This document shows positions 1 through 11,491 of a DNA stretch of 64,000 bases, piece by piece (within the stretch, counting starts at the first letter, position 1; the number at the start of each line of letters is the position of its first letter). The DNA comes from Labyrinthula sp. Ha (taxonomy: Eukaryota; Sar; Bigyra; Labyrinthulida; Labyrinthulaceae). The stretch spans positions 930,001 through 994,000 of the forward strand of contig JAALGZ010000014.1 in NCBI GenBank assembly GCA_015227615.1. The letters run 5' to 3'. Made by a program: the position numbers and the translations under genes. The notes beneath the pieces were generated by a model, which had not been told where the DNA came from, made no database searches, and worked only from the letters and a program-made list of their open reading frames with translations.

Positions 1-1482
1 AAAGAGCATTGCGGGTTGGAAATCATCTTCAGCAATTCCACGAGAAGCCATAAGCTTCTTCGCATCATCAATGTGAAGGAATTTTTCAGAACACTTCGAC
101 AAAACATCTAGCGCCCTTATGTAGCTAATTTTGACCTCTGCATTAATGTATTCTTCCTGAGAAACGACATCAACGATTGCCATCCGCAAAATGTCAATCC
201 CAAGTCCCGTTGCATTGTCTACTGGAAAGAAACTAGCTGATATCTCATCTCCAAAAACCTCTTCTGTACCCATAAAACGGCGCTCCCTAAATTCAAAATC
301 TTTGAGCACACATTCTTCGATTCTTTTGTTCACCTCTCTTATGTCAGCCGGTTCAAAATCTGCACAGTTTGTTCCCACGATGAACACTGGAGCCCTTGGA
401 GCATGAAGCTTTTTTGAATTCAACCAAAACACTAAATAGTCTATTTCTGCTGCCATTGAATTTTTATCATCTAATAAGACACGCTTGGCATTAAACACAA
501 CCAGGTAGCAACCAAAATCAGTAAGAAAGAGATGATGTAAACTGTAAAAAATAGATTGACCTGCGAAATCCCAGATTGTGAATCCCAAGTCGAAATCATG
601 TCTCACCTGCCTATCATCCTCATTCATCGATGTGATATACCTCATTCCATAGTCAAACAATGTAGAATAACTTAAATCAAGCATTTCATTACTTTCATTG
701 TCTTCACTAACAGGTTCAACTTCATGACACCTCTGATGTTTAGGTTTACCTATTGCGCCTCTTAAATGAGAAACAACGTGATCTATACTCTTTCCAGCCT
801 CTCGCCATGTGTTGTCTTTTTGCACATGTGTCGAACTTGATACTTTTAAAGAGCAACCTCTTGTTGAGGGCTCTTCATAATCGAAATCTTGACCAAGTAG
901 CCTCTTAATCGTAGAGGTCTTTCCTGCTCTGCCAGCGCCTACCACCATTAACTTCGATCTTGAAAACGGTGCGGCTTCATCATTCTTAAGCGCGATTTCT
1001 ATATCATTCAACAGTAACGAGTTCTTTCCTTTATCCACGTAGTGCTTCACCTCTTCCAGACCAGGTAATTTATCTTGAAACAAACCTTTGAGAGCCAACT
1101 GAGCCCTATCTGTTTCTAAAATATCAAGAAAACTGTCCAATATTTCAGGATCTGTTTCATCATACAACGTTTGGTGATGAGTGGGCGCCAATTTTTTGTG
1201 CTTTTCCATTTGCTCCTTGGTCTGTCTAAGCCAGCCGTCAGTGTATCTCCGTACTTTCCCCTCATTTTCAGGATTTCTTTGTTTGCTGACCTCGATTGTG
1301 TTTTCTCCTACATCCACCGCAGAGGTAGAAGTGGTTCCACTTGATGTATTGCGCGAGTGCTTTGTGGAGTCTTTCGACGCAAACAGTTGGGTTGAATAGT
1401 TTGTGGAAACTGTGGCTCTCTCCACGTCTTTGGCATTCTTTTTTCTTGAATCCCGCCACTTTTTAAACCTTCTTTTACGCAT
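1..1482 (-). CDS. Roco-family GTPase (ROC plus start of COR), partial at left edge
   Basis: The minus-strand frame is open from an ATG at 1482 to the window edge (494 codons, no stop). About 170 residues of low-complexity, charged N-terminus precede a P-loop, GAGRAGKTST, at residues 182-191. A G3-type motif, WDFAGQ, lies near residue 302 and a GTNCAD segment in the G4 position near 369. P-loop GxGRAGKT followed by DFAGQ and a segment like F-x-L-H-H-L-F-L is typical of ROC domains. From about residue 435 the sequence resembles the start of a COR domain: a basic IRALDVLSK stretch, then an 'LMASRGI' segment and 'AMLF'. Roco proteins bind GTP and dimerise through COR. No leucine-rich repeats are seen upstream, and what follows COR lies outside the window. 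The start is the first in-frame ATG and is shared by a divergent intergenic region with the kinase. No intron is needed in the part seen. Confidence 0.85.
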   Translation of the reverse strand, partial: MRKRRFKKWRDSRKKNAKDVERATVSTNYSTQLFASKDSTKHSRNTSSGTTSTSAVDVGENTIEVSKQRNPENEGKVRRYTDGWLRQTKEQMEKHKKLAPTHHQTLYDETDPEILDSFLDILETDRAQLALKGLFQDKLPGLEEVKHYVDKGKNSLLLNDIEIALKNDEAAPFSRSKLMVVGAGRAGKTSTIKRLLGQDFDYEEPSTRGCSLKVSSSTHVQKDNTWREAGKSIDHVVSHLRGAIGKPKHQRCHEVEPVSEDNESNEMLDLSYSTLFDYGMRYITSMNEDDRQVRHDFDLGFTIWDFAGQSIFYSLHHLFLTDFGCYLVVFNAKRVLLDDKNSMAAEIDYLVFWLNSKKLHAPRAPVFIVGTNCADFEPADIREVNKRIEECVLKDFEFRERRFMGTEEVFGDEISASFFPVDNATGLGIDILRMAIVDVVSQEEYINAEVKISYIRALDVLSKCSEKFLHIDDAKKLMASRGIAEDDFQPAMLF

Positions 1483-1700
1483 ATTAACTCAATGTAATGT
1501 TTGTTTCGTCCAAGTAATGCGGTCAGGAATCTTTGGTTGTCTATCTTTTCAGCGAAAAAGTTATTTTGAATACTGCTTTACACGCATAATCTGCATTTTT
1601 AAACGGCCATCCTATGTTTTAATCAAAATACAGTAGATCATTAATTGCCCAAAATCTACAACAATATATACAGAAAAGTTTTGTTGAAGAAAGATAAGAA
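1483..1700. promoter_or_regulatory. Shared divergent intergenic region, Roco GTPase / kinase
   Basis: Only 218 bp separate two start codons that face away from each other, so both promoters must lie here or overlap the genes. The stretch is AT-rich, with T-rich and A-rich runs and no clear TATA box. I see no conserved motif beyond that. Confidence 0.4.
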
Positions 1701-2982
1701 ATGGCGAAAAAGACAACTGCAGTAAAAACCGTAGATCCACCAAAAGAAATTGGGCATTGGAAGATTATTAAAAAGCTAGGCGAAGGTGCTTTTGGTTCGG
1801 TATACAGTGCGTCTGTAGATAGTTCCAAGGACGCACCAGACTTTGATTGCGTTGGTTCTTTGTTTTAATTAATTCTAGGTGCTGAAGATTGCTTTTCATT
1901 CCATAAGTACATCAAAGAAGAAAACAAAAAAACAAAAGGAAATTGAACAAGGTACTCGATTGCTGTTCTGGTGCATTGGTTCATTCATGTTATGCTATAG
2001 GGAATATCAGCTGTACCAAAATTTCTTGAAAGAAATTGATTGCATTCCGCGAAGACCAAAACAAAAGTTCATATTCTCGAAAAAGGATTTGAACGGATAT
2101 AATTTCAGTTCCCTGGCCATGGAAAAATTGGAAGGAAACCTGAGAGATAAATTAAATGAAAGATTTGTCTTCACGGAAACAATAGTATCAAATATTGCTA
2201 TTCAACTGATTCACGGGTTAAAGCAAATACACGGAAAGAACATATGTGTGAAAGATATAAAACTTGAAAATATTATGTATAAGCAAAATAAATTATATTT
2301 TGTTGATTTTGGTGCCAGCGTGTTGATGCGACAACATAATGGGGCTTTGCAGAACGTAAAAGTAGCGGGTACAGATTTGTTTATGGCGCTAACTAGTCTA
2401 TCTGAAGCTCCATCGGCTAGGGATGATTTAGTTTCTCTTACCTATTTGTTGGCTTATTTATTTATTGGGAGTTTACCCTGGGAAAGTTGCAAATCAGAAG
2501 ATGAGGTTGTACGGCTAAAAAAGAGTTTTGAAGGTGATGATTTTGAGAACTTGTTCACTAAGTCTACAGATCTGACAAAAGCTCTTAGTAATCTCTTTGT
2601 AGATGTAAGCAATTATTCAGAAAAAACAGTTCCAAACTACGATGAACTATCGAAGCGATTTCTAAAGTATGCTGGTGTGACAAACATTGACTCTGTCCGC
2701 AATGGTAAAGTTCCTTTGTGGACAAAAGGATTATTACCCGTAAAGCAGAAAACCAAAAATATAAAAAAAGTTTCTAAAAAAAGTGTACCAAAAAAAAAAG
2801 TAGTGCAACGAAAATCTGTACAAGTCAAGTCCAAATCCAGTGCTTCTAAAGTTATAGATCTGGTAACACCCGAGGTAAAGAAAACAGTACCTAAGAAACG
2901 AAAACCTGTGAAAATTGAAAAGAAACTGGAGGAGCGACAAGGGAAACGGCAGCGCAAGCAAACTCAGTTTTTTAAGGTATAA
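1701..2982 (+). CDS. CK1/VRK-type serine/threonine kinase with basic tail (three exons)
   Basis: Exons 1701-1850, 1879-1970 and 2001-2982 give 407 residues. Exon 1 carries the glycine-rich loop GEGAFGSVY (28-36). Exon 2 opens with VLK, whose lysine 53 is the expected ATP-binding residue. The catalytic segment reads ICVKDIKLEN (162-171), so the usual HRD is VKD with Asp166, Lys168 and Asn171 kept, and DFG is at 183-185. The ARDDL...SLPW segment is characteristic of casein kinase 1 and VRK kinases. The last roughly 110 residues are rich in lysine and arginine and look like a nuclear-localising tail. A cluster of KKK motifs also sits just after the ATP lysine. Introns are inferred from homology across the breaks; the second break leaves the frame open, so retention would insert 10 residues. 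The exact CK1 versus VRK assignment is uncertain. Confidence 0.8.
1851..1878 (+). other. 28-nt spliceosomal intron, kinase intron 1
   Basis: GT at 1851 and TAG at 1878 bound 28 nt that carry an in-frame stop. Removing them joins ...DFDC to VLKIAF, which restores the kinase ATP-lysine strand in frame. The 3' end is TTAATTAATTCTAG, AT-rich before the acceptor. Confidence 0.8.
1971..2000 (+). other. 30-nt spliceosomal intron, kinase intron 2
   Basis: GTGCAT...CTATAG, 30 nt, a multiple of three with no stop. Removal joins ...GTRLLFW to EYQLYQ, matching the CK1 pattern of a Leu-Leu-aromatic-Glu-Tyr-x-x-Tyr helix. Because it can be translated, only homology argues for it; transcript data would decide. 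Confidence 0.6.
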
Positions 2983-3386
2983 CATTGTATCAGCTTATGT
3001 TTTTCAGCGAGCAGGTTGTGGAATAATTTCAGGGTATTAATTTTCTCTTGTTTAATTCTTAGAGTTAGCTTTTTAGCTCTTAGTTTATACCTGTTTGAGT
3101 TGTTATCATTTGATGAATTTTAGAATCAAGAAGAAGCTTCCGATAAGACTATGCTCAAAATTTAAGAAATACTTAGCTAGAATATTAATTAAAGATGAAT
3201 AATCTGCTTTTTTTTTAATGAGTATAAATTTGATCCACATCTGAAAGATTAGTCAACGCAAGCGGAAACTCAAAAACAGAAGAAGAAACTGCCTTTGATT
3301 TCTCAAGTTTACAAATTTGAACGCAGCTACAAATGACATTCTCTATTTAGTGGTATGAAACACTATATATACTTGAAGCAAGCTTT
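2983..3386. other. Convergent 3' region, kinase / PhoD
   Basis: This is 404 bp between two stop codons facing each other. It is AT-rich, with T-runs on both strands that would suit polyadenylation. No ORF or repeat is recognised. Confidence 0.5.
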
Positions 3387-4655
3387 CTATTTACAGCCAA
3401 AGAGGATCAACCTCTTCACAAAAAGTATCCTAAACGCCCTCCAAATAAACCAAAACAGCATGAAACAAATGAAATATAACTCTAGTTTCAACCCTAATGA
3501 AAGCTCATACTGAAAACCAGCTATACAACTGCATTCCGTACCATGGACTTCAGTATATCGTGGTTTTAGCTCATCGAAAAGATAAGTTTGCTCAAAAATC
3601 GGACCCATTCCTTCTGAATGAACACTCCGTAGGGTCAAGATCTCATTTTCAAAATCAACCTCAATTTCACCAAAATTCCTTACAAGTGCAAAACTACCTG
3701 GAATTTGCCATTGAGGTCTGAAATATCTTTGCTTTGTGTCTTTTACGATATGTCCTCTTAAAGAATCTCCACTGGAATGAGTCACTCCAGAAGCTGTAAT
3801 TTCAGGTAATTTAAAAGAGTTCCCAAAACAGGAACAGGCACCTTCAAACATTTCAGTGTGATGAACATCTCCAGAGACTAAGACTATTCCGGGTGCAGAA
3901 CTTGAAGCTATGGTTTCAAGCAACCTGGATCTTGATTTCTTCATCAGAACCCAACACTCTTGGAGAATACAAGTTTCAGTACTAAACTGTAAAGAAGAAA
4001 CAACAATTGTGACCTCCGTACTGTTTGAAACGTCATTCAACTCATTTTCTACAAAAGTCCACTGTGCTTCTCCTAAAAAATCACCATTTGTTGAATACTC
4101 GTCACGAAAATATCGTAAATCTAGAAAAATAACTTTTACTTTTTCATCAAAGAGATATTGCGCGTGATATAGTCCTTGTTGCTTTCTTCTATCATCATCT
4201 GCCTTTATTTCAAAAAAGTTCAGAAAAGACTCTTGTGAATCATCTTTGTAAGAAAACCATTTTCCTCCATTGTTTTTCCCAAAATCATGATCATCCCAAG
4301 TTCCGTGATGGTTTTGAAAACCGATTTCATTGAGTAAATTTTGGTACTCTGGTTGATTCTTTGTCTTGTTGAAGAGATATTCCAAATGCTCTTGAGACCT
4401 GAATTTTGACGGTGTACTTTGAAATCTATTTCTAAATAATTTTATTATATATTCCCAACCAAACTCTAAGATATCTGCGTAGACCAAATCACCGCTCCAA
4501 AGCAGCGCGTTGGTATCTCTTTCTATCATAAGCTCGAAAGGTGACTTCTTTGTTTCATCTAACCATTCGACGTTGAAACAACTTGCAACAGTTATTTTTT
4601 CGCTTTGAACAACGTTGGATATCAGAAATGGAATTGATAAATGTGTGAACTTCAT
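3387..4655 (-). CDS. PhoD-like metallophosphatase with C-terminal membrane anchor
   Basis: A single exon of 422 residues. The N-terminus is a hydrophobic leader (about 1-16) consistent with a signal peptide. Metal-binding motifs of the PhoD superfamily follow in order: GDLVYAD (55-61), TWDDHDFG (120-127), LDLRYFRD (179-186) and SGDVHHTE (262-269). After ITASGVTHS a beta-rich C-terminus leads to one strongly hydrophobic segment near 394-413 and a short basic tail. PhoD enzymes are Ca/Fe-dependent phosphodiesterases or phosphomonoesterases, often secreted. Here the leader plus terminal anchor predicts a membrane-tethered ectoenzyme with a short basic cytosolic end. The start is the first ATG of the frame and fits the leader. 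Substrate cannot be read from sequence. The gene is convergent with the kinase. Confidence 0.88.
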   Translation of the reverse strand: MKFTHLSIPFLISNVVQSEKITVASCFNVEWLDETKKSPFELMIERDTNALLWSGDLVYADILEFGWEYIIKLFRNRFQSTPSKFRSQEHLEYLFNKTKNQPEYQNLLNEIGFQNHHGTWDDHDFGKNNGGKWFSYKDDSQESFLNFFEIKADDDRRKQQGLYHAQYLFDEKVKVIFLDLRYFRDEYSTNGDFLGEAQWTFVENELNDVSNSTEVTIVVSSLQFSTETCILQECWVLMKKSRSRLLETIASSSAPGIVLVSGDVHHTEMFEGACSCFGNSFKLPEITASGVTHSSGDSLRGHIVKDTKQRYFRPQWQIPGSFALVRNFGEIEVDFENEILTLRSVHSEGMGPIFEQTYLFDELKPRYTEVHGTECSCIAGFQYELSLGLKLELYFICFMLFWFIWRAFRILFVKRLILFGCK

Positions 4656-5845
4656 TTATTTCTCTTATTAAATTGATTTACGGTTTTCTATCAAATGTGT
4701 TCTTTAATAGTTCCAATACCAAGACAATATTCTTGCAGTGTAAATTCTCTAACGGATAAGAGCCAGTATAGCCACAGCTTTTGTTCTGTGAAGTTTAATA
4801 AATATACGTTATTAAACATGACAATTTGTTATAGTACTATTAGTTTCATAATGGATAATTTCCATAATGATTTTATTCTTAGCAATTGAAGTTTAATAAC
4901 TATAGAAATAAAAAATAAAAGCCAATAATTTCAAATAGCCATGGATTAACTAAATAAAAAAATCACAACAAGAGTTCCATAAGAGACGACAAAATGTAAA
5001 GAAGAGTGATATTCAGTGTTAGGTAGTATACTGTAAGATTCATTCCAGAGTTAGCTACACTAAATAGGTTCTTTTTTAAGGCTACCGAATAATTACCAAC
5101 CAAATGGGGTGAGCTTTTCTGTGCAGAGCAGCCAATGAGCGAAAAGGTGAGATAATCAGGTGATACCTCTGTAAGATAGAAAAAGGGTCAAATGTTTAAT
5201 AATATTAGTGGCAAAATTGCTGGTTTTCCTATACAGGAGCTAGAGAATTGTTGAGCAAACTGTAACGTACCTTAACTAAAGGCATTTAGCCATTTAGACT
5301 TAGCTAGCTCTATGTCAGCTGGCAAAAGTCATATTAGAAATTTTTAATTCTATATTGAAGCAACTTGATGATTCTGATGCAACTTGACTTGAAGTATAAG
5401 TTTGTGCAAACGAACTAACGGGAGATTGTCTAATCGAAGGCACAAATTCACCGTGCAAACCCTGAGGAAAGTATAATTTAATATCCCTGTATCAGTCACA
5501 GATGGTGATTTATGTCTGTTCTTTTTTATGAGTTCAAATATTCATGATTGCCCCAACTTTGTGGTAGTTTAAGCAACATAAGGTTTAGAAAACTTAATTG
5601 ACGTTTCCTGGGCTTACTTGCGTTCCTTAAACAGTAAAACAGTTTACTCCTTCTGTTCCTGATATGAAAAGTTTGCGTAGTTTGCAAGTCTTTATACTTA
5701 TTTGTGTTATTATTTCATGGGTGGAGATTGGTTTCCAGCCTAATGTTGTTTACGAGACCAAGGATAGTAGTTTTGATTTGGTGAACTAAATGTAAGTGGT
5801 TTAAAATGGCTTACGGATAGTGCATTGGTTAATACCTCTTTCTAA

Positions 5846-6250
5846 ATGCAAGAACAACTGAACTTTAATTATTCCCTACCTAAAAGTTTTAGTGTTGGTA
5901 CTAGGTCATGTTTATGTCCAAATATAGAAATAGTAAAGAAAATGAAGATTGTTCCTCTCAATTCGAAATATTATCGTGAATGTTCATTACATTTCAGCAC
6001 CACTTGTTGGTATACTAAGACTTCTAAAATCATCGATTTTTTAATTTCCTGGTACATGAACTCGATCAAATTCATTTTAGAAATATTTCCTAACATGATC
6101 ATCTTTCAGGTCAGTGCTCTTAGTTTCTTAGCCCTGCACAAGTTAGTTTTAACTATATTTGCCATTATTGATTTAGGCCCTCGTAAGATTCTGTGCTTTA
6201 TTACACACTTTACTTTTGTTAGAAGTTTCCCAGTTTCTTTTTATCCATAA
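5846..6250 (+). CDS. Unsupported ORF, 134 codons
   Basis: Open from an ATG to a stop, with several hydrophobic stretches in the second half. No motif or relative is recognised, and it lies in a desert where frames look random. At this base composition an ORF of 134 codons can arise by chance, so it is recorded only as a candidate. Confidence 0.12.
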   Translation: MQEQLNFNYSLPKSFSVGTRSCLCPNIEIVKKMKIVPLNSKYYRECSLHFSTTCWYTKTSKIIDFLISWYMNSIKFILEIFPNMIIFQVSALSFLALHKLVLTIFAIIDLGPRKILCFITHFTFVRSFPVSFYP

Positions 6251-6989
6251 AACATCATGATTATAGTAATTAAACAGTAAAAAGTATCATAATTGACACC
6301 TCATTTTTGCTTAAAATCATTGAACAACAGTAAAGATTATTACTCCCCTATTTAACAGAATGAATAGATTTAATTTTTCCTAAACAAGAGCAGTTTAATA
6401 TATCGGAAGAGCGGTGTTGTTTGAAATTCATTACAGGATAGCATCGGTGTATGCTGTAGAAATATTGCTATTATTATAGTTTTTTAAAACACAACAATTT
6501 TGCATAAAATCGTAACTACTCTTGAATGTTTTTTCAGCTTTCTGAAAGAGCTAGCTCTTTCGGTGACTCTAGCAACTGTACTAAGTAGACACTTGACATC
6601 CTTAGTTTCCCCATAACTTCGTTAACAAATTGATTTCGATTTATGTTTCAAGCTTACTTTGTTCTAGGTGCTAACTTTGGTATACCTATTTTAGAAATGC
6701 AATATTGTAGCTATGGGAGCACAGTTAAGTTTATTTGGAATTTATGAGCCTTCAATAGCTTTAAATTAGATATAATACTACACTTATCGCCAAGAAGAAA
6801 GTAACTAGAAACAATATAAGATATTCCTGTCCTGTACACCATGTTTTACTACGAGAGATGTATTGCAACAAAGTTTGAATCAAAATATCACTGAAATGTC
6901 GTTCCTATGCAGTATGCTGCTTCATTTTTAGACCTACGTCTCTTTCTTGTTACTTATTTTTACCTGGTCTTGAGTACAAGTTGATTTCT

Positions 6990-7620
6990 AATGCTTAAGC
7001 AGGGATTATCTGCTATCTCAACAAGTGTCCAACAGTAACTGTTTACGAGCAAAGTCGCTGTAAGTTTCGTTTGCTGAACAAGGTTGCATCAGCATCCAAA
7101 TCAATATAAAAACAGCGACGCAAGATATGTACAAGGTTTTATAACGATGTATGGATCAAATTTATGTGGCAATGGACTGAAAATTCCCTGACACAATTTC
7201 CAAGAATAATGTCATGACAATCTGGAAACATTCGCCGAGATTTTAGAGATACATTCTTCTGTTCTATATTGGAATCATTCACACAATTTCCCTGATCACT
7301 GAGGAGACAAAACGGAACCAACCACACAAGTTAGGTTCTGACTCAAATTCATACTCGAGCAAAAACATTTCCTATCGAGTTCAATCAAAATTATGACTTT
7401 TCAATTAGTTCTTTGGATGAATTATACGATCTGATTGATTCAATTGAAGTTTTTTCAAGATATGTAACGGAATCGGGTTTTACATGATGAGTAATCTGTA
7501 AAAACCGCTGAATTTTTATGATTGAAATCGACAGTAATGTCGATTTCACAGGATGTGCCGCTATAAGAATAATTTCAGGCTTCTCAAGTAAAGAACTTAA
7601 GAAATATACATGTATTCAAT
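6990..7620 (-). repeat. Dispersed repeat family A, copy 1
   Basis: The reverse complement aligns by eye, collinearly over roughly 600 bp, with 40550-41200. Anchors include AACCTAAC, TTGTGTGAATGAT, ATAAAACC and TACATATCT, in the same order and spacing. Both copies encode a short related peptide in one frame (GNCVNDSNIEQKN here, GSCVNDHNLERKN there), which hints that the ancestor was protein-coding. The copies are strongly diverged, so the duplication is old. The family is not recognised; a decayed mobile element or an old gene duplication would both fit. Confidence 0.6.
7523..7548. repeat. Perfect 11-bp hairpin with 4-nt loop
   Basis: TGAAATCGACA and TGTCGATTTCA flank a GTAA loop exactly. It lies inside repeat copy A1; the other copy has a weaker version (ATCGACA, TGCAG, TCGACT), so the fold may belong to the element. 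A second, imperfect stem (CGGGTTTTACA / TGTAAAAACCG) lies about 20 bp upstream. Confidence 0.5.
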
Positions 7621-10600
7621 CCATAATATGTCTGTTGCGAAGTTACTCCTTAGAATTAAAAACCATACAAAAGATTGCTAATCTTACAGATCATCTTGCT
7701 CTAAATTGATAGAGCATAAGAAACCTTAGCTTTATTCGTTTTATGAAATCAGCTTTCTCTAACATCTTTTTTATAGCGAGTCTGCTTCGCATATACAGTC
7801 TGCATCGGGGCTTACTTGTTTTTATGAATATTTATATACGGTCGACTTACCTTGTCAATTTGGTTATATTTCCTAGACCGTTCCCAATTAAATGAGCAAA
7901 GACATTATTTTCTAGCGTCATAGAAGCTTTATTTCAAATGTAAATAAGTGTGCTTTTACTTGTTTATAGAGATATCTGTGTGCATCGCACATTCTAAAAG
8001 AAAACTCTAAGGGGATGGAATCTCAAAGATTTCTACTGAAATCTGTACCTGAATTTTGGCTAAATAACTTTGGTTAAGGTGGTGATAAAAACTTTTATGC
8101 GTCGCTAAAACAGTTGTCCAGTTTCATTTCTCACTGCAGATTCTACAGACATCTTTTAAGCTTTATCCGCGACTGGGTTTGAATTGGAAATTTACCGTGT
8201 AATTTGAATGAGGGCTGGGAAGTTCTGAGAGTTGAACTGAGATATGAATTACATGGCCAATGTATGGATTTTCTCATCAATACCTAGTGGTACATCATCT
8301 CTTCCCTACTATTTAGATACAATTCAATTTAAAATCAATTATTAACTTCGGGGGAAAAGTCTTTTTGAAAATCACCAGTTTCTGCCCAAGGTTTGTTCGA
8401 GACGAATTGGTTTACATCTCCAGTGGGGCATATAGTTCCTCGAGTAATGTCGAAAAATATTATTAAGAGATTTTTTGAAATTCTCAAAATATTTTTCAGT
8501 AAGAGTTGGAGAGATGTATTATTTCCTGAGATTTATCAAAATTTTCAAAATATTGCTCTTCTACTGGTGAGAAGCCTTAGTTTCTCAGGGAGAAAAATGC
8601 CAAACTGTACATATAGTGAACATATATATCCAGGTTTAAGTAAAAAATCCAGAAATCTATATTAGCTCATATTTCAACATAAATTTAAACAAACAGTCCA
8701 TTCCAGAAAATACATAAAAAGGACTAGATAACCGTCTGGTATTGAGGTAAAAACATAGAAAAATGTGAAGATTTAATGCGCGGAAAGACTAAGCGATAGT
8801 ATAACTTGATAGGTATCATTAGGGTACTCCTGTTCCACATTTTCCAAGAGTTGGACACTCTAGATATAAACTTTGCTAGCTTGGGCTACTTAGAACACAG
8901 TAACCCCAGTTTCTAATTTAGCTTCTTTTAAGAGACCTACCTAGAACCTACGCTAGAAATTTACATGCTCTTCCAGGACATTACTGACTTAACAACTGGC
9001 TCAAAATATGAAGAAAATTAAGAAAAATTTTATTTCTCCCACTATTTGTACTTTAACTGGATCTTTAACTTCACAAGAAGAACATGTAAATGGTATTGAT
9101 TGCATGTATTGGGCTCTGAGAACTGAGAACAAACAAAGACTACGTCCAAGGCCAGAGTGCCCGTCTGATTGATGGACGAAAAATTTATTATTGTGGTGGC
9201 CTGGAACCCAGGTATTAGTCTAGCCAAGCTCAATAAGTATCCTAATCTTGGTGAATGGTATATATTGAACGCTATGACATATATGAACCCAAATCTGTTG
9301 TCTGTCCATGATCAGAGGAAGAGAAGCGCATCATAATTTGTTGATAAAATATAGACCTGAGAGTAGTTCAATGTTTGGTAAGTATCTTAGCGCTGCTTAT
9401 GCATCGAAATAATATTCTTGAGGTCATTAAACATCGCTTTAATGGTTTATTCATCAGAATTCAGTACTGTTGCCCGGTGCAACACAGCTTGAATGGCTAT
9501 ATCCTCCTTTTTTGTCGTCAACAGCTGCAACCAATAAGTCTAGAGTCGAATTTCCGGTCATTTAATGTTGTAGCGACAAGACCCACAAATTCAGGTACTG
9601 ATAGGATATGAACTTACTGCTTGGATAAAACTGTTTGAAGTTGCAGTTTTGCGCTCAGTAAAAACATCGGTACCCATAGAGATGACTCGGGTATTTTCCA
9701 TATTTCGTCCTCAGTAATTGGTTGACTTTGCGAGTGGTTTGCTACCATTTTCTATGGCAGAGATAAATGGGTTTTCGAAATAAAAAAATTCTAAAGGTGT
9801 GTTCTAAAGTTCTTGTATGTCCAAAAACTATGAGCCTAGAGTTATTAAAGTCTCTTTCAGAGTATTCTTACTGCTGTGAAATTCTTAAATTTATTATTAA
9901 GCCATGATCATCCATTCAACTTTCACAATCTTTGATGTATGTTATGTGGTGACTCAACAGTAAAACCAATGAACGAAGGATCTGAGCATCAAATGTGCAA
10001 TATGTTATACAGAAACTAGAAATGAAATTAAGTCTTGCACGAAACATGAAAGGAATTGAACCGGAAACTAATCTCTGAAAAAAGTAGATATATAAGTATT
10101 TTCACTTCTGAACCAAAGCGTTGAAACTAAAGAAATGAAAAATGAATTAAGGGCAAGGAAGCTAAGTAAACAGATTCGCTAGATTTATGTGCCGAAACTT
10201 TTCTCTATGAGGTACTACACATAATACAAGACTTAAAAAAACATCACAGTTACTTTAACTGAAAGAAACCCGGGAACTGTAAAATCTACATTGCAAATCC
10301 TCGAGTACTGTCGTGCAAGTAAGTACTAGTTTGCACAAAACAGAATAAATCAGAAGGAGCAACCAAGTGTATTTATACTCCAAATATAAGGGTTTAAGTG
10401 GACCAACTGGCTTAACCGCTAAGGAGCCATATTGGTTCGGCAAATACTTACCTACTTAATTCATAGTCCTATTTTGGATGATGTGACAGAGAAGATTCAT
10501 AAATCTCACTGGGTAGATGTAATGTTATTCATTCACACCCTGCTAGCAAAACTTAAAACAGAAAACAACCGAAAATTATAGTGGGTACATGATATATTCA

Positions 10601-11085
10601 AACTAGAAGTAGCTTCCTGTGATTGACCAAAGCGCCGGATGATATTTGGAAGTCCCTTGAAGTGTTCTATAAAACACTTTGAGAATACTGCATTTTTTTA
10701 TGAGGTAAGTAGATTTTAAATTGCTTGTTGCCTACTTTTACCCTTATTTGTCGAGCCGCTCTTGAGAAATCTTCTTATCTTTTTCGTTTGGTAGCTTTAA
10801 TGGTAACAAAAAGAACCTATGTTGTTGTTTTCTATGTCGAGTCTTAATATCCAGCTGAGGGGGTCTCTAGGACTGTTATGTTTCATAGTTGATGGAGATT
10901 TCTACTAGTAAAGCTTTTTGCACAGTTAGATTTCTCTTGTATCTTATGTGCATTATTTTACTCCTTTGTCTAAAAAAAATATCTAGTCATATTCAATTTT
11001 TGTATTGCTGTTAATATTCAGCGAGATCCCAGAATCCTGTACCCCTAAAACATAGCACATACAAATCATACAGCCAGTTCTCCAG

Positions 11086-11442
11086 TCATGAAGATAGATA
11101 TGTCTTCATCTTAAAAACGTAGTTTTGAAAAAAAACTTTTGCATACAACTGTGTTAGCAAAAAAGTTTCCTTTGACATCATAACCCAGTTCCTGTGAGCT
11201 TCTTGAATCTTTAAGTTTTTTGTCTTTAGAGCTAATGAGAGTAAGCAGGTAACTTCTGTAGCATTAGGACCATCCCTGTTAAGACATACAAAATTTTGTT
11301 GTTGTTTCAGCTGGTTTGATTCTCTTGGTACTCGGTTAGAAAGCTTGTGGAAACGTTCAGCCTTAGAAGTCAGAATTTCGTTATATCCTTCTTTAATTTC
11401 TGCAAATCTAAAACTTTGAAGTGGTCTGAGGCAGACGATCAT
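11086..11442 (-). CDS. Unsupported ORF, 118 codons
   Basis: Open from an ATG at 11442. It is rich in Lys, Asn, Gln and Leu, with no recognised domain. It is isolated in the desert with no neighbouring gene, and could be a chance frame or a remnant. The 19-bp tandem repeat begins just beyond its start. Confidence 0.15.
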   Translation of the reverse strand: MIVCLRPLQSFRFAEIKEGYNEILTSKAERFHKLSNRVPRESNQLKQQQNFVCLNRDGPNATEVTCLLSLALKTKNLKIQEAHRNWVMMSKETFLLTQLYAKVFFQNYVFKMKTYLSS

Positions 11443-11445
11443 TGT

Positions 11446-11491
11446 GAAAATATAGAACCACGGGGAAAATATAGAGCCAAGGGGAAAATAT
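11446..11491. repeat. 19-bp tandem repeat, about 2.4 copies
   Basis: The unit GAAAATATAGARCCAMGGG occurs at 11446-11464 and 11465-11483 with two differences, then the first 8 bases recur. It is a short local duplication with no evident function. Confidence 0.7.

Noticed and set aside
1403-1636. Plus-strand ORF over the start of the Roco gene
   Set aside because: It lies antisense to a well-supported gene and its divergent promoter.
10376-10440. TGGCTTAACCGC-like words suggestive of a tRNA A box
   Set aside because: No matching B box at proper distance and no cloverleaf can be drawn.
10485-10502. ACAGAGAAGATT resembling the conserved core of U6 snRNA
   Set aside because: The bases that follow do not match the rest of the U6 core (AGCATGG...), and no U6-like end or stem is present, so it is taken as chance.
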